A stretch of 46,149 bases of DNA from Herbinix sp. (GTDB taxonomy: Bacteria; Bacillota; Clostridia; Lachnospirales; Lachnospiraceae), in NCBI GenBank assembly GCA_029239235.1, contig JAQZBD010000042.1, forward strand, positions 1 to 46,149, written 5' to 3'. The notes below the pieces were generated by a model that did not search any database, was not told the DNA's origin, and saw only the letters and a program-made list of their open reading frames with translations. This document shows positions 34,099 through 45,115 of the stretch, in pieces. The translations under genes and the position numbers were made by a program. Within the stretch, counting starts at the first letter, position 1. Every line of letters begins with the position of its first letter.

Positions 34099-34677
34099 TT
34101 AGAAAATCAAATGGAAAGCACTCCAAATCAGTACGATAGCCATTGCCGCATTCATTAACTTCTCATGCTTTATAAATTGTTTTTGTAATAAGTGTCCCGC
34201 CAATGCCCAGGTAATGCACCCGGAAATACCGATGAGAGTATTACATACTGCACTGGCACTCAGCAGCAGCTTCGAGTCAGAATTCGGAAGAATGTAGCCT
34301 GTATAAATCGTTATGGCATATAAAATAATCTTCACATTCATAAACTGCAGCAGAAAGCTAGTCCAGAAATCACTATTTCTCTCCTCGGAAGCTTTTGATG
34401 CTTTGCTGAGTAAAATATGAATTGCAAGCCATACAATATATCCTGCCCCAATGTATTTCATGATCATTGTCAATTGTGGCATAATCTTAGATAGTTCCAG
34501 ACATGCAACTGCACAAATAGCCATTACGCAAAAGAAACCGGTTGCAATACCCAGAAGTGTCTTTTTCCCCTCCCGGAGTCCTCTTCTGCTAACTGCATTT
34601 AAGGCTAAGATATTATTGGGTCCGGGGGTATAGGCTGTAATAAAAGCATAGGGTAAATAGTCCAATATAAAGTTCAT
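34099..34677 (-). CDS. LysE family amino-acid/metabolite exporter
   Basis: A 192-residue membrane protein with about five to six helices. It begins MNFILDYLPYAFITAYTPGPNNILAL; the TPGPNN motif near the N-terminus marks the LysE/RhtB superfamily, which exports amino acids such as lysine, homoserine or threonine, or related toxic compounds. ATG at 34677 is chosen since GAGGAG lies 12 bases upstream and the start gives the normal N-terminus. It is divergent from a LysR gene with a 113-base gap, the typical arrangement for LysR control of the exporter. Confidence 0.88.
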   Translation of the reverse strand: MNFILDYLPYAFITAYTPGPNNILALNAVSRRGLREGKKTLLGIATGFFCVMAICAVACLELSKIMPQLTMIMKYIGAGYIVWLAIHILLSKASKASEERNSDFWTSFLLQFMNVKIILYAITIYTGYILPNSDSKLLLSASAVCNTLIGISGCITWALAGHLLQKQFIKHEKLMNAAMAIVLIWSAFHLIF

Positions 34678-34722
34678 TTTTCTTGTCATCTCCTCTTTTT
34701 TCTTATATAATACAGAGAGCAA

Positions 34723-34740
34723 TCAATTTAATCAAATTGA
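34723..34740. promoter_or_regulatory. inverted repeat, possible LysR binding site
   Basis: TCAATTT and AAATTGA are exact arms with a 4-base spacer between the divergent LysE and LysR genes. The inner T-N11-A pattern fits LysR-family sites. No binding is proven. Confidence 0.5.
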
Positions 34741-34790
34741 ATCTTTTGATGATATACTTCATTATTATCGAATCATTATAAGGAGAGAGC

Positions 34791-35681
34791 ATGGAAGTCA
34801 AATATCTACATACCTTTAAAACAATCATTTCTGAGGGCAGTTTTACAAAAGCTGCGGAAAAATTAAATTATACCCAGTCAACGATAACCTTCCAGATGAA
34901 GCAATTGGAACAAGAGCTCTCGGTACAAATCTTTGAAAAGATCGGTCGAAATATGATACTGACAAAAGCCGGTCAGGAATTAATCCCATATGTGGACGAG
35001 GTTTTAGATTCCATGAACCGTTTATCCGGCTTCAGTGAAAACTTCTTTATATTAAAAGGGGAATTGCAAATAGAAATGGCAGAAACCCTGCTCTGCTACA
35101 AAATGGCTCCTGTCCTAAAGGAGCTGCATCACCTTGCACCACAGGCAAAATTATACTTAAAATCAACGAATTGCTATGAGATTTTAGAGAAAATACGAAC
35201 AGGAAAAACAGATTTAGGTGTTTTTTATTTGGATGTATGTAATTCCGAGGAATTTCTCCAAGCCTACCCCATTGGTGAATGCACTATGGATTTAGTCTCT
35301 TCCCCAAGGATAAAAGAGAAATTCCCCGACTTTATTACACCAAACCAAAAATTAGATTTGCCTTTTATCATAGATGAACCCGACTGTATTTTTCGGCAAA
35401 TATTTGAGGATTATCTTAGTTCCCGCAACATTACACTGGATCATACCATTGAGTTATGGAGTATTCCGACGATTAAGAATCTTGTCAAAAATGATGTTGG
35501 AATATCCTATCTCCCTTCCTTCACGGTTGAAGAGGAATTGAAGAATGGTGAATTATGCAAAATTAAAACTGCCCTCGATGACCAGAAATTAACAGCTGTA
35601 TGTGCCCATCATAAAAATAAATGGGTTAGCCCTCTTATGAAGCTTTTTATACAGCTGGCTACAAATAATAAACTCTTTTAG
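34791..35681 (+). CDS. LysR family transcriptional regulator
   Basis: A 296-residue regulator. The N-terminal helix-turn-helix covers residues 1-60 (FTKAAEKLNYTQSTITFQMKQLEQELSVQIFEK), and the rest is a periplasmic-binding-protein-like effector domain. AAGGAGAGAGC precedes its ATG. It most likely controls the divergent LysE-type exporter, sensing the exported compound. The effector cannot be deduced. Confidence 0.93.
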   Translation: MEVKYLHTFKTIISEGSFTKAAEKLNYTQSTITFQMKQLEQELSVQIFEKIGRNMILTKAGQELIPYVDEVLDSMNRLSGFSENFFILKGELQIEMAETLLCYKMAPVLKELHHLAPQAKLYLKSTNCYEILEKIRTGKTDLGVFYLDVCNSEEFLQAYPIGECTMDLVSSPRIKEKFPDFITPNQKLDLPFIIDEPDCIFRQIFEDYLSSRNITLDHTIELWSIPTIKNLVKNDVGISYLPSFTVEEELKNGELCKIKTALDDQKLTAVCAHHKNKWVSPLMKLFIQLATNNKLF

Positions 35682-35732
35682 GCGTTAGCTTCCAATACTT
35701 AAACCACGATTTGAATTCAAATCAGTACTGAT

Positions 35733-36851
35733 TTATCTTTTATTGTTATACATAAGAGTATCAATATGCTTAAAAAAGTCATCTGACTTCATCCTCAGCT
35801 CATAGTCATATACTGCATAGCCGATTGCAAAGCTCAGCTTGTAGCCTTTTCCAGATTCCTGATTGAATTTATCTACGTTATTTTTCAGTCTTGTAACTGC
35901 AGCTTCCAGAACCTCGTTATCACTGCTATCTAATATTGCAAAAAATTCATCTCCACCATATCTAGCTACAAAATCATCTCTTCGTAAGGATTTTTTAATT
36001 ATTTCTGCAGCATCCTTGATTGCTCCGTCACCGATATCGTGACCGAAGGTATCATTAATTGCTTTAAATCCATCCAGGTCAATTAGCAGTGCAGAAAAGG
36101 ATTTGAGCTCTGTACTGTTTTTAATTCTTAGCTTAAGATACTTATCTAATTGCCTTCTATTATACAATCCGGTTAGATAATCCGTATTCAAACTGGAGTC
36201 TTGAATATTAAAATGTATAATTAAAAGTGATATCGTCATACCGGACCATGCAAGCGCCCAGCCATAAAATAATATTTGAATGGTCGCTCCTACTGTTATC
36301 GGTAATATAAATACCAGCATGGAATAATAATATCTTTTTTCAAACATCCTCCTATGCTTATATACGTAATACATGGAATAGATCAATAAAATATAGCAGT
36401 AAGAAATATGTATTAAGTATAAGTTTCCCCTGGAATATATATTGTTACTATCTACATAGAAAAACCATCCGGTCTGTAAACTTAGTATAGACATTACCGC
36501 ATTAATTGCAAATAAGGTAGGCAGCACGTACTTTAATATCTTTATTTGCTTTTCATTATGCTTCATTTGATAGCATACATACAAAACCCATAATGTTCCT
36601 GCAACAGGTTCAAATACAAAAAGTGACAAATTAAATATTTTGTTCAGCAACAAAAAATGAATACCCGGTAAGCTATCAAATACCCATGCTCCAATATCAC
36701 TTAGTATTAAAAGTATATTTGTCAGAACCAACCCCAAAAAGATTCTATGGCTGGTAAAAACCTTCTCCAGCTTGTTCTTGGCATTATAATAAATAAATAT
36801 TAATATGATCAAAGATAGTATGCTCGAGTCTAACGTTTTAAAATTCTCCAT
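35733..36851 (-). CDS. membrane-bound diguanylate cyclase (GGDEF)
   Basis: A 372-residue protein with about seven membrane helices in residues 1-215, resembling the 7TM sensor (histidine-kinase N-terminal) type, and a GGDEF domain at about 220-370. The catalytic signature GGDEF is at residues 299-303, and the inhibitory site RxxD is RRDD at 290-293. It should therefore make cyclic di-GMP and be product-inhibited. There is no EAL or other output domain. It stands alone, and the sensed signal is unknown. Confidence 0.93.
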   Translation of the reverse strand: MENFKTLDSSILSLIILIFIYYNAKNKLEKVFTSHRIFLGLVLTNILLILSDIGAWVFDSLPGIHFLLLNKIFNLSLFVFEPVAGTLWVLYVCYQMKHNEKQIKILKYVLPTLFAINAVMSILSLQTGWFFYVDSNNIYSRGNLYLIHISYCYILLIYSMYYVYKHRRMFEKRYYYSMLVFILPITVGATIQILFYGWALAWSGMTISLLIIHFNIQDSSLNTDYLTGLYNRRQLDKYLKLRIKNSTELKSFSALLIDLDGFKAINDTFGHDIGDGAIKDAAEIIKKSLRRDDFVARYGGDEFFAILDSSDNEVLEAAVTRLKNNVDKFNQESGKGYKLSFAIGYAVYDYELRMKSDDFFKHIDTLMYNNKR

Positions 36852-36966
36852 CTATATTCCATCCTATATAATTATAATTAAAATCTACTTAATTTACAAT
36901 TATAGCATTATATTTATTTTGCCGAAAGTATAAATCAATAATTTTAATATCAGAATACTGACTTTA

Positions 36967-36992
36967 AAACCCGCCTTTTTATAGGCGGGTTA
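36967..36992 (-). terminator. intrinsic terminator of the flavin oxidoreductase gene
   Basis: aacccgcc and ggcgggtt form a GC-rich 8-pair stem with an 8-base A/T loop, just past the stop codon of the oxidoreductase gene, with a T-run on the minus strand. Confidence 0.8.
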
Positions 36993-37013
36993 TTTTATGC
37001 GATATAAGAAAGG

Positions 37014-38495
37014 TCATACAACAGTGTTATTTCTTTTTGATACATAACGAAATCCTCTGTGGTTCGTATCACTTGGCAGATCAATTCGATTTTCCTCATT
37101 ATTTAGTGGTGTTTTGTGAAAATATACTGCTGTTTTATCGCTACACTCCGATCTTCCTATCCCCTGAGGAAAGGAAAAAACGTTGAAGGGATCATATTTT
37201 ATTTTAATTTTTTTTAATACATTTGCGTGGTTCCCATAATATTCTTCCAGATAATCAGGAAGCCTACCATATGGAAAATTTACATAAGAGCCGGAGGTGA
37301 CTGCTTCCAAGTATGGGAACTGCGTATTAATCCATTCTTTGTTATCTTTTGCATATCTACTTTCTTCCCAGATCGTCTCCAGCCAGATGATATAATTCGC
37401 ATTGCGATAATAAAAGGCTGTATCATCTGTCCCAATCTCTGATACTCTGCCTCCCAGTGCATACATTGATATTCCGGCGAATACAGAGCCCTGAGGACGC
37501 TCGCTGATCAAATCAACTAACTCCGATTGCTCAGCACAGGTAAAATCTCTTAGAACGAAACGGCTGACTGATTGGAATTTCTCGTAGGGAGGATAGAAGC
37601 TTCCGATGATTGTAACTGCCTCAAGGAAGGTCATATACTCAATACTATATTCTGCTCCTTTCAGCGACAGAAAATCAGTCATCATTTGCTTTGCTTCCTG
37701 TGGTTTACCATAGAATATTCCTCTAACAAGCATTGCGAGGCCATCATCAACAGAATTATAAATTCTGGAAATTAAGGTAATCCTGGGATCAGCCGTTTTT
37801 AACCATTCCTGCCAGAGAGAAAGGAATTTTTTCTGCTCACTTGAATCCACATTCAGATAATCGATCTCGATGAGAGTAACATGGTTTATCTTCGGAGGCA
37901 GTTGAAAGGTCATTGTAACAATTACCCCAAAGTTTCCTCCGCCTGCACCTTGACAAGCCCAGAAAAGGTCAGAATGATTCTCACGATCCGCTTTGATAAC
38001 AGCGCCTTCATAATTGATTAGTTCAATTTCCTTTAGACTGTCACAACCCAGACCAAAGTTCCGGCAGGAAAGTCCCCAGCCACCACCAAGCGTGTACCCG
38101 CTGACTCCGACCGTAGGGCAGGTACCTCCCGGAAAAGGATATCCTTCTGAGGCTACAAACTCATATACCTGTTTATTCGTCACCCCACTTTGAACAGTTA
38201 ATAGATTTAAGCAGGAATTGATATTCATATCATTCATTCTGCTGATATCAATAACTAAGGTACAATCTCCATTGGAATACCCCTCATAATTGTGCCCTCC
38301 ACTTCGCAGTCGGATGGGTACACCATGCTTTCTTGCCCATATCACCGCATTTGACACATCTCTTTTATTTCTGCAATATACAATGATCAAAGGATATAGC
38401 TGTATTGCTCTGTTAAATCCCTGTCTGGCTTCACGATATATTGGGTCAAACGGTGTAACAATATCTCCTGTCAACCCGTATAAAAAGTCATTCAT
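37014..38495 (-). CDS. FAD-linked oxidoreductase, berberine-bridge (BBE) type
   Basis: A 493-residue flavoenzyme of the PCMH/BBE family. RLRSGGHNYEGYS gives the FAD-linked His68, and GGTCPTVGVSGYTLGGGWG gives Cys126, the second covalent flavin link in bicovalent members. The C-terminal BBE segment (YYGNHANVLKKIKIKYDPFNVF) completes the family. No signal peptide is seen. Family members oxidise sugars, alkaloids or antibiotics, usually with O2, which is notable in an organism that looks anaerobic. Its neighbours do not suggest a pathway. The N-terminus is somewhat short for the family. Confidence 0.9.
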   Translation of the reverse strand: MNDFLYGLTGDIVTPFDPIYREARQGFNRAIQLYPLIIVYCRNKRDVSNAVIWARKHGVPIRLRSGGHNYEGYSNGDCTLVIDISRMNDMNINSCLNLLTVQSGVTNKQVYEFVASEGYPFPGGTCPTVGVSGYTLGGGWGLSCRNFGLGCDSLKEIELINYEGAVIKADRENHSDLFWACQGAGGGNFGVIVTMTFQLPPKINHVTLIEIDYLNVDSSEQKKFLSLWQEWLKTADPRITLISRIYNSVDDGLAMLVRGIFYGKPQEAKQMMTDFLSLKGAEYSIEYMTFLEAVTIIGSFYPPYEKFQSVSRFVLRDFTCAEQSELVDLISERPQGSVFAGISMYALGGRVSEIGTDDTAFYYRNANYIIWLETIWEESRYAKDNKEWINTQFPYLEAVTSGSYVNFPYGRLPDYLEEYYGNHANVLKKIKIKYDPFNVFSFPQGIGRSECSDKTAVYFHKTPLNNEENRIDLPSDTNHRGFRYVSKRNNTVV

Positions 38496-38524
38496 AAATG
38501 AATCTCCATCCTATCCTTCTATAA

Positions 38525-38548
38525 AATAAGCTCATTATTGAGCTTATT
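38525..38548 (-). terminator. hairpin between the unknown gene and the oxidoreductase gene
   Basis: aataagctca and tgagcttatt pair perfectly around 4 bases, then TTAT on the minus strand. It lies downstream of the 38618 gene's stop and just upstream of the oxidoreductase start. Confidence 0.6.
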
Positions 38549-38617
38549 CCATTATATGAAGATAGAATGTTATCTGCTATGTTCCATCCTGATTATTACT
38601 TATAACAAAAAGTCTTA

Positions 38618-39085
38618 TCATTCATATTCTCGTTTAATCACAAAGAATGAGCCCCGAACGGTTCCTGCCAGCTTAGACTTCTGCCTTGCAAACTTAAACT
38701 TTTCTTCCAATTCTTTCGGTATCTCCATACCCTCAGATAGCTTAAAGCCAACCGCCCGCTTCTTCGGATCATCAGTGGTATACATTACGTTAACTGCAAG
38801 ACCATCCTCATAAAAAACATAAGCCATCTTTATATTTTCAACTTGAAAGCGAGAGGTTTCCAGGGGTTTTGCCAAAAACTCAATACCACGTTCCTCTTTT
38901 AAAATCCGATTCACATAATCAAGGGTCTCCTGGCTCTCACCAGCAGGTACAACAATAAATTCATGCTTATATTTATTCATGTAGTACCGCGCTTCATTCG
39001 CACGTAATCCGGCAAGTGCATCTACAACAGGTGATGACTCCAGACCAACGGTTGATACATTTTTAAAATCAACTGTATATGACAT
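38618..39085 (-). CDS. unknown cytoplasmic protein, 155 residues
   Basis: I do not recognise this protein. It begins MSYTVDFKNVSTVGLESSPV, has no signal peptide or membrane helix and a charged, mixed alpha/beta sequence with many Lys and Glu residues. The coding character is good and GGAGGAAGAAAT lies upstream of the ATG. It has its own terminator at 38525-38548, so it is probably monocistronic. No motif points to a function. Confidence 0.75.
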   Translation of the reverse strand: MSYTVDFKNVSTVGLESSPVVDALAGLRANEARYYMNKYKHEFIVVPAGESQETLDYVNRILKEERGIEFLAKPLETSRFQVENIKMAYVFYEDGLAVNVMYTTDDPKKRAVGFKLSEGMEIPKELEEKFKFARQKSKLAGTVRGSFFVIKREYE

Positions 39086-39295
39086 ATTTCTTCCTCCATT
39101 TATTCATTTTTAACAACAGACTCCACATTTCTCTAGAAAATCAAACCCTCCACATGCTATATCCTATAGACTTATCTAATTCATATAATAAGTATATTAT
39201 AGCCGGATATCATGTCAAAAATTGATCATGTTTCGGAGTTCTGATGAAAAAATTGAACGGTTAACCTCTGTAAACTGCTTTCTTAACCATCAAAC

Positions 39296-40183
39296 TCAAT
39301 ATTCATCCTCGCGTATGTAGTCGATTGCGCCTTGCCACAGGACATCTCTATTATATCGATTCTCTGTTCTGCCAGACTCATGATATAGTTTCTGCTTCAT
39401 TTTACTAAGCTCAAAGCCACTATTTAAAACTGTGAACTTCAGAATTCTAGGTGAAAGTGCTTTACGTGGGCAGTCATAAATGCACTTCAAGCACCACATA
39501 CACCGAAAGCCAAACTTGGGTAATCCCTTCTCCATTCTGATGTTTTTCTTTGGACAAGCACGAACGCATAAGCCGCATTTGTTACATTCTTGGGATGCAC
39601 GAATGGATGCACCAAAAAACCGTGCTCCAAAATGCTCCCCTTTCCCGATGATTGATAACATCTTATCCTGAATCTTAGGAGAAGTCAGATTTTTCTTGCC
39701 TGCTATAATATCTAAAATGATTTTTTCTACCTTATAGGGTAAGACCCTTAATAAGCTGATATTCAAATCTTCCTTTGCAGATACAGCAAAATTAGATGGC
39801 ATGACAAGCATTTTTTCATAAATTACATCATACCCTTTTTTCTTTAATTGTCGTTTACAGTAATTGCGGCAGGCCGTATTGGGAGAAATCTCTCCACCGC
39901 CGGAGACAGAAATAATGATAGCAGATTTATTATTAACCACAGGCAAATTTTTCACCCAATGTTCCGTGATTGAAGTCAATCGAAATGCATACACCGGTGA
40001 AAATAGCATAAGTGTATCTGCTTCTCCTATGTCAAAATGTTTGCTCTTAGCTATGTTGATCTTTTTACAGTCAATGCCCTTCTTTCGTAACTTTTCCTCA
40101 AAGCAATCACAGACCTCTTTCGTACAGCCTGTTCCCGAAAAATAGGCTAATATGACTTTTTGAGGTACCTTTTTATCCCCCAT
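39296..40183 (-). CDS. EFR1-type flavodoxin/ferredoxin fusion protein
   Basis: A 295-residue fusion. The N-terminal flavodoxin-like domain starts VILAYFSGTGCTKEV, where SGTGCT is the FMN phosphate loop, and extends to about residue 180. Near residues 210-250, CNKCGLCVRACP and CMWCLKCIYDCP bind two [4Fe-4S] clusters. It should shuttle low-potential electrons between flavin and iron-sulphur partners, as EFR1-like proteins of anaerobes do. It stands alone, and the redox partner is unknown. Confidence 0.9.
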   Translation of the reverse strand: MGDKKVPQKVILAYFSGTGCTKEVCDCFEEKLRKKGIDCKKINIAKSKHFDIGEADTLMLFSPVYAFRLTSITEHWVKNLPVVNNKSAIIISVSGGGEISPNTACRNYCKRQLKKKGYDVIYEKMLVMPSNFAVSAKEDLNISLLRVLPYKVEKIILDIIAGKKNLTSPKIQDKMLSIIGKGEHFGARFFGASIRASQECNKCGLCVRACPKKNIRMEKGLPKFGFRCMWCLKCIYDCPRKALSPRILKFTVLNSGFELSKMKQKLYHESGRTENRYNRDVLWQGAIDYIREDEY

Positions 40184-40277
40184 TGCCCGAACGCTCCTAT
40201 CTGTCTTGATATTATTTTATATATTTTACCAAAAAGTAGATATTTTTGCAATTCAATCGGACTTATTCTGGAGCGAA

Positions 40278-40793
40278 TTATATACTGCGCATTTTTTTCC
40301 ACTTTCGAATTTTACTTCGAAAGGACTTAAAGGGAGCGACTGTGTTAATATGAACCCATTTCCAAATCGGCCAGTTCGATGGTGTGGAGGCTGCCCAGTT
40401 CCTGCCTCCAGGGCTAAATAATTCCTCTTCATTAAAACACTGAAGCCACTTTATTACCGCTTCAACGTAGGTGTTAAATAAGTCCCGCAATTCGGTTATG
40501 GATTTATCCTGATATCTATCATAAAAGCTTTGATATAACCCACCCAATTGATTCCATTTGAATCCTGGGGCCGGAGTAACCACTTCTTTTCCAGCCAACT
40601 CGTCACGATCCCAGCTGAGGATTAGTTCCATCCATCCAAGCTGGTAAGAAATCATCTCTTGAGGCGTGCGGTCAACTCCCTCAAATCTTATCGCTTTCTC
40701 AGCCTCGGTTATTCCTTCAAATTCAGTGATAAACATATTTGCTGTCCTAGTAATTTCTGAAATCAACATATCCTTATTGGTATACTCCTGCAT
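40278..40793 (-). CDS. ClbS/DfsB family four-helix bundle protein
   Basis: A 171-residue helical protein beginning MQEYTNKDMLISEITRTANMF. RTPQEMISYQLGWMELILSWDRDELAG and NWPIWKWVHINTVAPFKSFRSKIRKWKK fit the ClbS/DfsB (DinB-like) group. ClbS of E. coli protects against colibactin, but most relatives have no known substrate. A protective or hydrolytic role near the rifampicin phosphotransferase is only a guess. Confidence 0.82.
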   Translation of the reverse strand: MQEYTNKDMLISEITRTANMFITEFEGITEAEKAIRFEGVDRTPQEMISYQLGWMELILSWDRDELAGKEVVTPAPGFKWNQLGGLYQSFYDRYQDKSITELRDLFNTYVEAVIKWLQCFNEEELFSPGGRNWAASTPSNWPIWKWVHINTVAPFKSFRSKIRKWKKMRSI

Positions 40794-40988
40794 AAACTTT
40801 ATACTCCTCTCATTGCAGACATACTATGCCATACTCTATTAATCACCACAAAAGTGCCAATATGAACATGGCTCCCTTCGTTGATTAATTTTATTTCTTT
40901 TAACCTTCTTACCCTATGATATCAGATAAAATATGACAGCTATATGTCAAGTTTATTTATCTCCCTTGTGCCTAACACAGCCTTCTTA

Positions 40989-43640
<2,652 letters not shown>

Positions 43641-43738
43641 TTATGACATCTTCACTGTGATAAATAACTCTAGCACATCTGTAATCCGAAAAACAGTCTT
43701 GTTGTTGATAAGGATTTATGATAATATTAAGATGTAAG

Positions 43739-43776
43739 AAAGGTGATTGTCGTGGATGTACAATCACCTTTTTTTA
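43739..43776 (+). terminator. strong intrinsic hairpin upstream of rph
   Basis: aaaggtgattgt and acaatcaccttt form a perfect 12-pair stem with a 9-base loop, followed by a T-run on the plus strand. On the minus strand it lies 135 bases upstream of the rph ATG and after the broken small gene. No plus-strand gene precedes it, so it may serve minus-strand transcripts as well. Confidence 0.65.
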
Positions 43777-43803
43777 TTGACTTATATAATTACTTGACCC
43801 TTT

Positions 43804-44010
43804 CTACAGTGTTCTGCCCAAAGCAAATTCTCCATTAGCTATCTTTATAACAACCGCACAATCACATACTTTATGAGCTGTAATCCTAAGCTCCAATCCA
43901 TCCTTCGTCTGAACATAGGATATATTCGTCGCGGTATCTAATGGAATCGGCTCCCAGAGTTAACTGGATTTTGCAATCCCAATTATTTTTCACGCATCTT
44001 TAAGCGTCAT
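43804..44010 (-). pseudogene. decayed small gene with two in-frame stops
   Basis: From ATG 44010 (with AAGGAG upstream) the frame reads MTLKDA-stop(TGA)-KIIGIAKSS-stop(TAA)-LWEPIPLDTATNISYVQTKD, continues through LELRITAHKVCDCAVVIKIANGEFALGRTL and ends at 43804. Without the two stops it would be a 68-codon protein. I do not recognise the family. The long clean last section and the shared frame suggest a recently inactivated gene or fragment, not chance. Confidence 0.5.
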
Positions 44011-44045
44011 TTCAGTCAATCTCCTTCCGCGGTCAGAAAATGCAG

Positions 44046-44084
44046 AGAGGGGAACATATCCGGTTAGATGATATGTTCCCCTCT
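44046..44084 (-). terminator. terminator of the YczE-like gene
   Basis: agaggggaacatatc (44046-44060) and gatatgttcccctct (44070-44084) are perfect 15-base arms around 9 bases, starting 11 bases past the YczE-like stop codon. The U-run after it is poor, but the stem is very stable. Confidence 0.7.
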
Positions 44085-44094
44085 AAGACATAGC

Positions 44095-44799
44095 TTAAAT
44101 ATTATCTATCGTTGTTCTTTGAAAATAATTTCTTAATCTCAATCCATCTTTAAATTCCCAATGCTTCTCAAAGAAAAGGGTAAACCTGCTGATCGTCCAT
44201 CCGTTGATCAATGCACAAACGATTGTACCAATTTTTATTCCCTCAAACTGCCATAACCCGAAAAAGGCGAAGGAAAGTGCAATTCCAGCCAGGCAGCTGA
44301 CACAATCATAGAAAGTTTTGAATTTATGGATATTGATCTTATACTTCGCCGATACCTCCTTCACCAATAGCTCGTAAACCTCGGGAGCTATATAGGTATG
44401 GAAAATCAGTGAAACACCTGCTGTACAAGACAGGAAGCCCAAACAATATAGTATAAGGCGGGGAGCAAAAGCTTCACTGGGTACCAAGGCCACGATATCC
44501 ATTGATATATCCAGCAGGCTGGCATAAATAATTGCAGTGACAAAGGAGAAAAGGTAGGAAACCTTGAATCGCTTTAATACAATCATTAAAATAATTAGTA
44601 AAAATGCCTGAAACATATATTCAGCCATGCCAAAGGTAAAAAAGCTCCATACCTGAGACAACTTTAGATAAATTAAGTATGCAGGAGCCACTATCATTGA
44701 AACACCAAAGTCAGCAGCTTCCATAAATGCTGTCCCCATAGCCAGGCCAATTATTCCAAAAATATAGGCATACTCAGTGTAAAATGTTCGTTTATTCAT
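44095..44799 (-). CDS. YczE/YitT-like membrane protein
   Basis: A 234-residue polytopic membrane protein with about five to six helices in residues 10-205. It starts YTEYAYIFGIIGLAMGTAFMEAADFGVSMIVAPAYLIY, the pattern of the YczE/YyaS/YitT group (small GxxLGxxADFGVS-type start). The role of the family is not settled. GGAGGTAT precedes the ATG. Its 5' leader carries a terminator-like hairpin at 44852-44888, directly after a predicted promoter. Confidence 0.82.
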   Translation of the reverse strand: MNKRTFYTEYAYIFGIIGLAMGTAFMEAADFGVSMIVAPAYLIYLKLSQVWSFFTFGMAEYMFQAFLLIILMIVLKRFKVSYLFSFVTAIIYASLLDISMDIVALVPSEAFAPRLILYCLGFLSCTAGVSLIFHTYIAPEVYELLVKEVSAKYKINIHKFKTFYDCVSCLAGIALSFAFFGLWQFEGIKIGTIVCALINGWTISRFTLFFEKHWEFKDGLRLRNYFQRTTIDNI

Positions 44800-44851
44800 A
44801 AAATACCTCCGTTAAATAAGACGAATTAGAGAGCTTCTGTCATTAAAAAAC

Positions 44852-44888
44852 AGCTTTTTCCATTTAATATAGAAATGGAGAAAGCTGC
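44852..44888 (-). terminator. hairpin with U-run in the YczE-like leader (possible attenuator)
   Basis: cagctttttccattt (44852-44866) pairs with aaatggagaaagctg (44874-44888) with one G-U, and on the minus strand the stem is followed by TTTTTTAATG. It begins about 10 bases after the predicted transcription start and about 50 bases before the ATG. Confidence 0.65.
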
Positions 44889-44903
44889 TGTGTTATGTTT
44901 TTA

Positions 44904-44932
44904 GTATATCATATTGTTTTGTAAATTTCAAG
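44904..44932 (-). promoter_or_regulatory. predicted promoter of the YczE-like gene
   Basis: TTGAAA (44932-44927) and TATACT (44909-44904) are separated by 17 bases on the minus strand. Confidence 0.55.
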
Positions 44933-45115
44933 CCTATCTGTTTCATCTGTTCACAATTGCACTCTTCCAACACCGTACACACCTTTCCTTGCAGGTATAC
45001 CAAATGTCAATTTTTGCAATTAATTGCATATTATATTCTATATACTTCTGTGCATATTAAATGAGTTTCTTTAAAGTGCAAGCGAACTATTTTATCATAG
45101 ACTAGGAGGATTATT

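Larger units (their letters stand above)
44800..45115. other. divergent intergenic region
   Basis: A 316-base gap between the YczE-like gene (minus) and the choice-of-anchor-A-like gene (plus). It contains the YczE-like promoter and leader hairpin listed separately. No coding sequence is evident. Plus-strand promoter elements for the anchor protein are not clear-cut. Confidence 0.5.
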
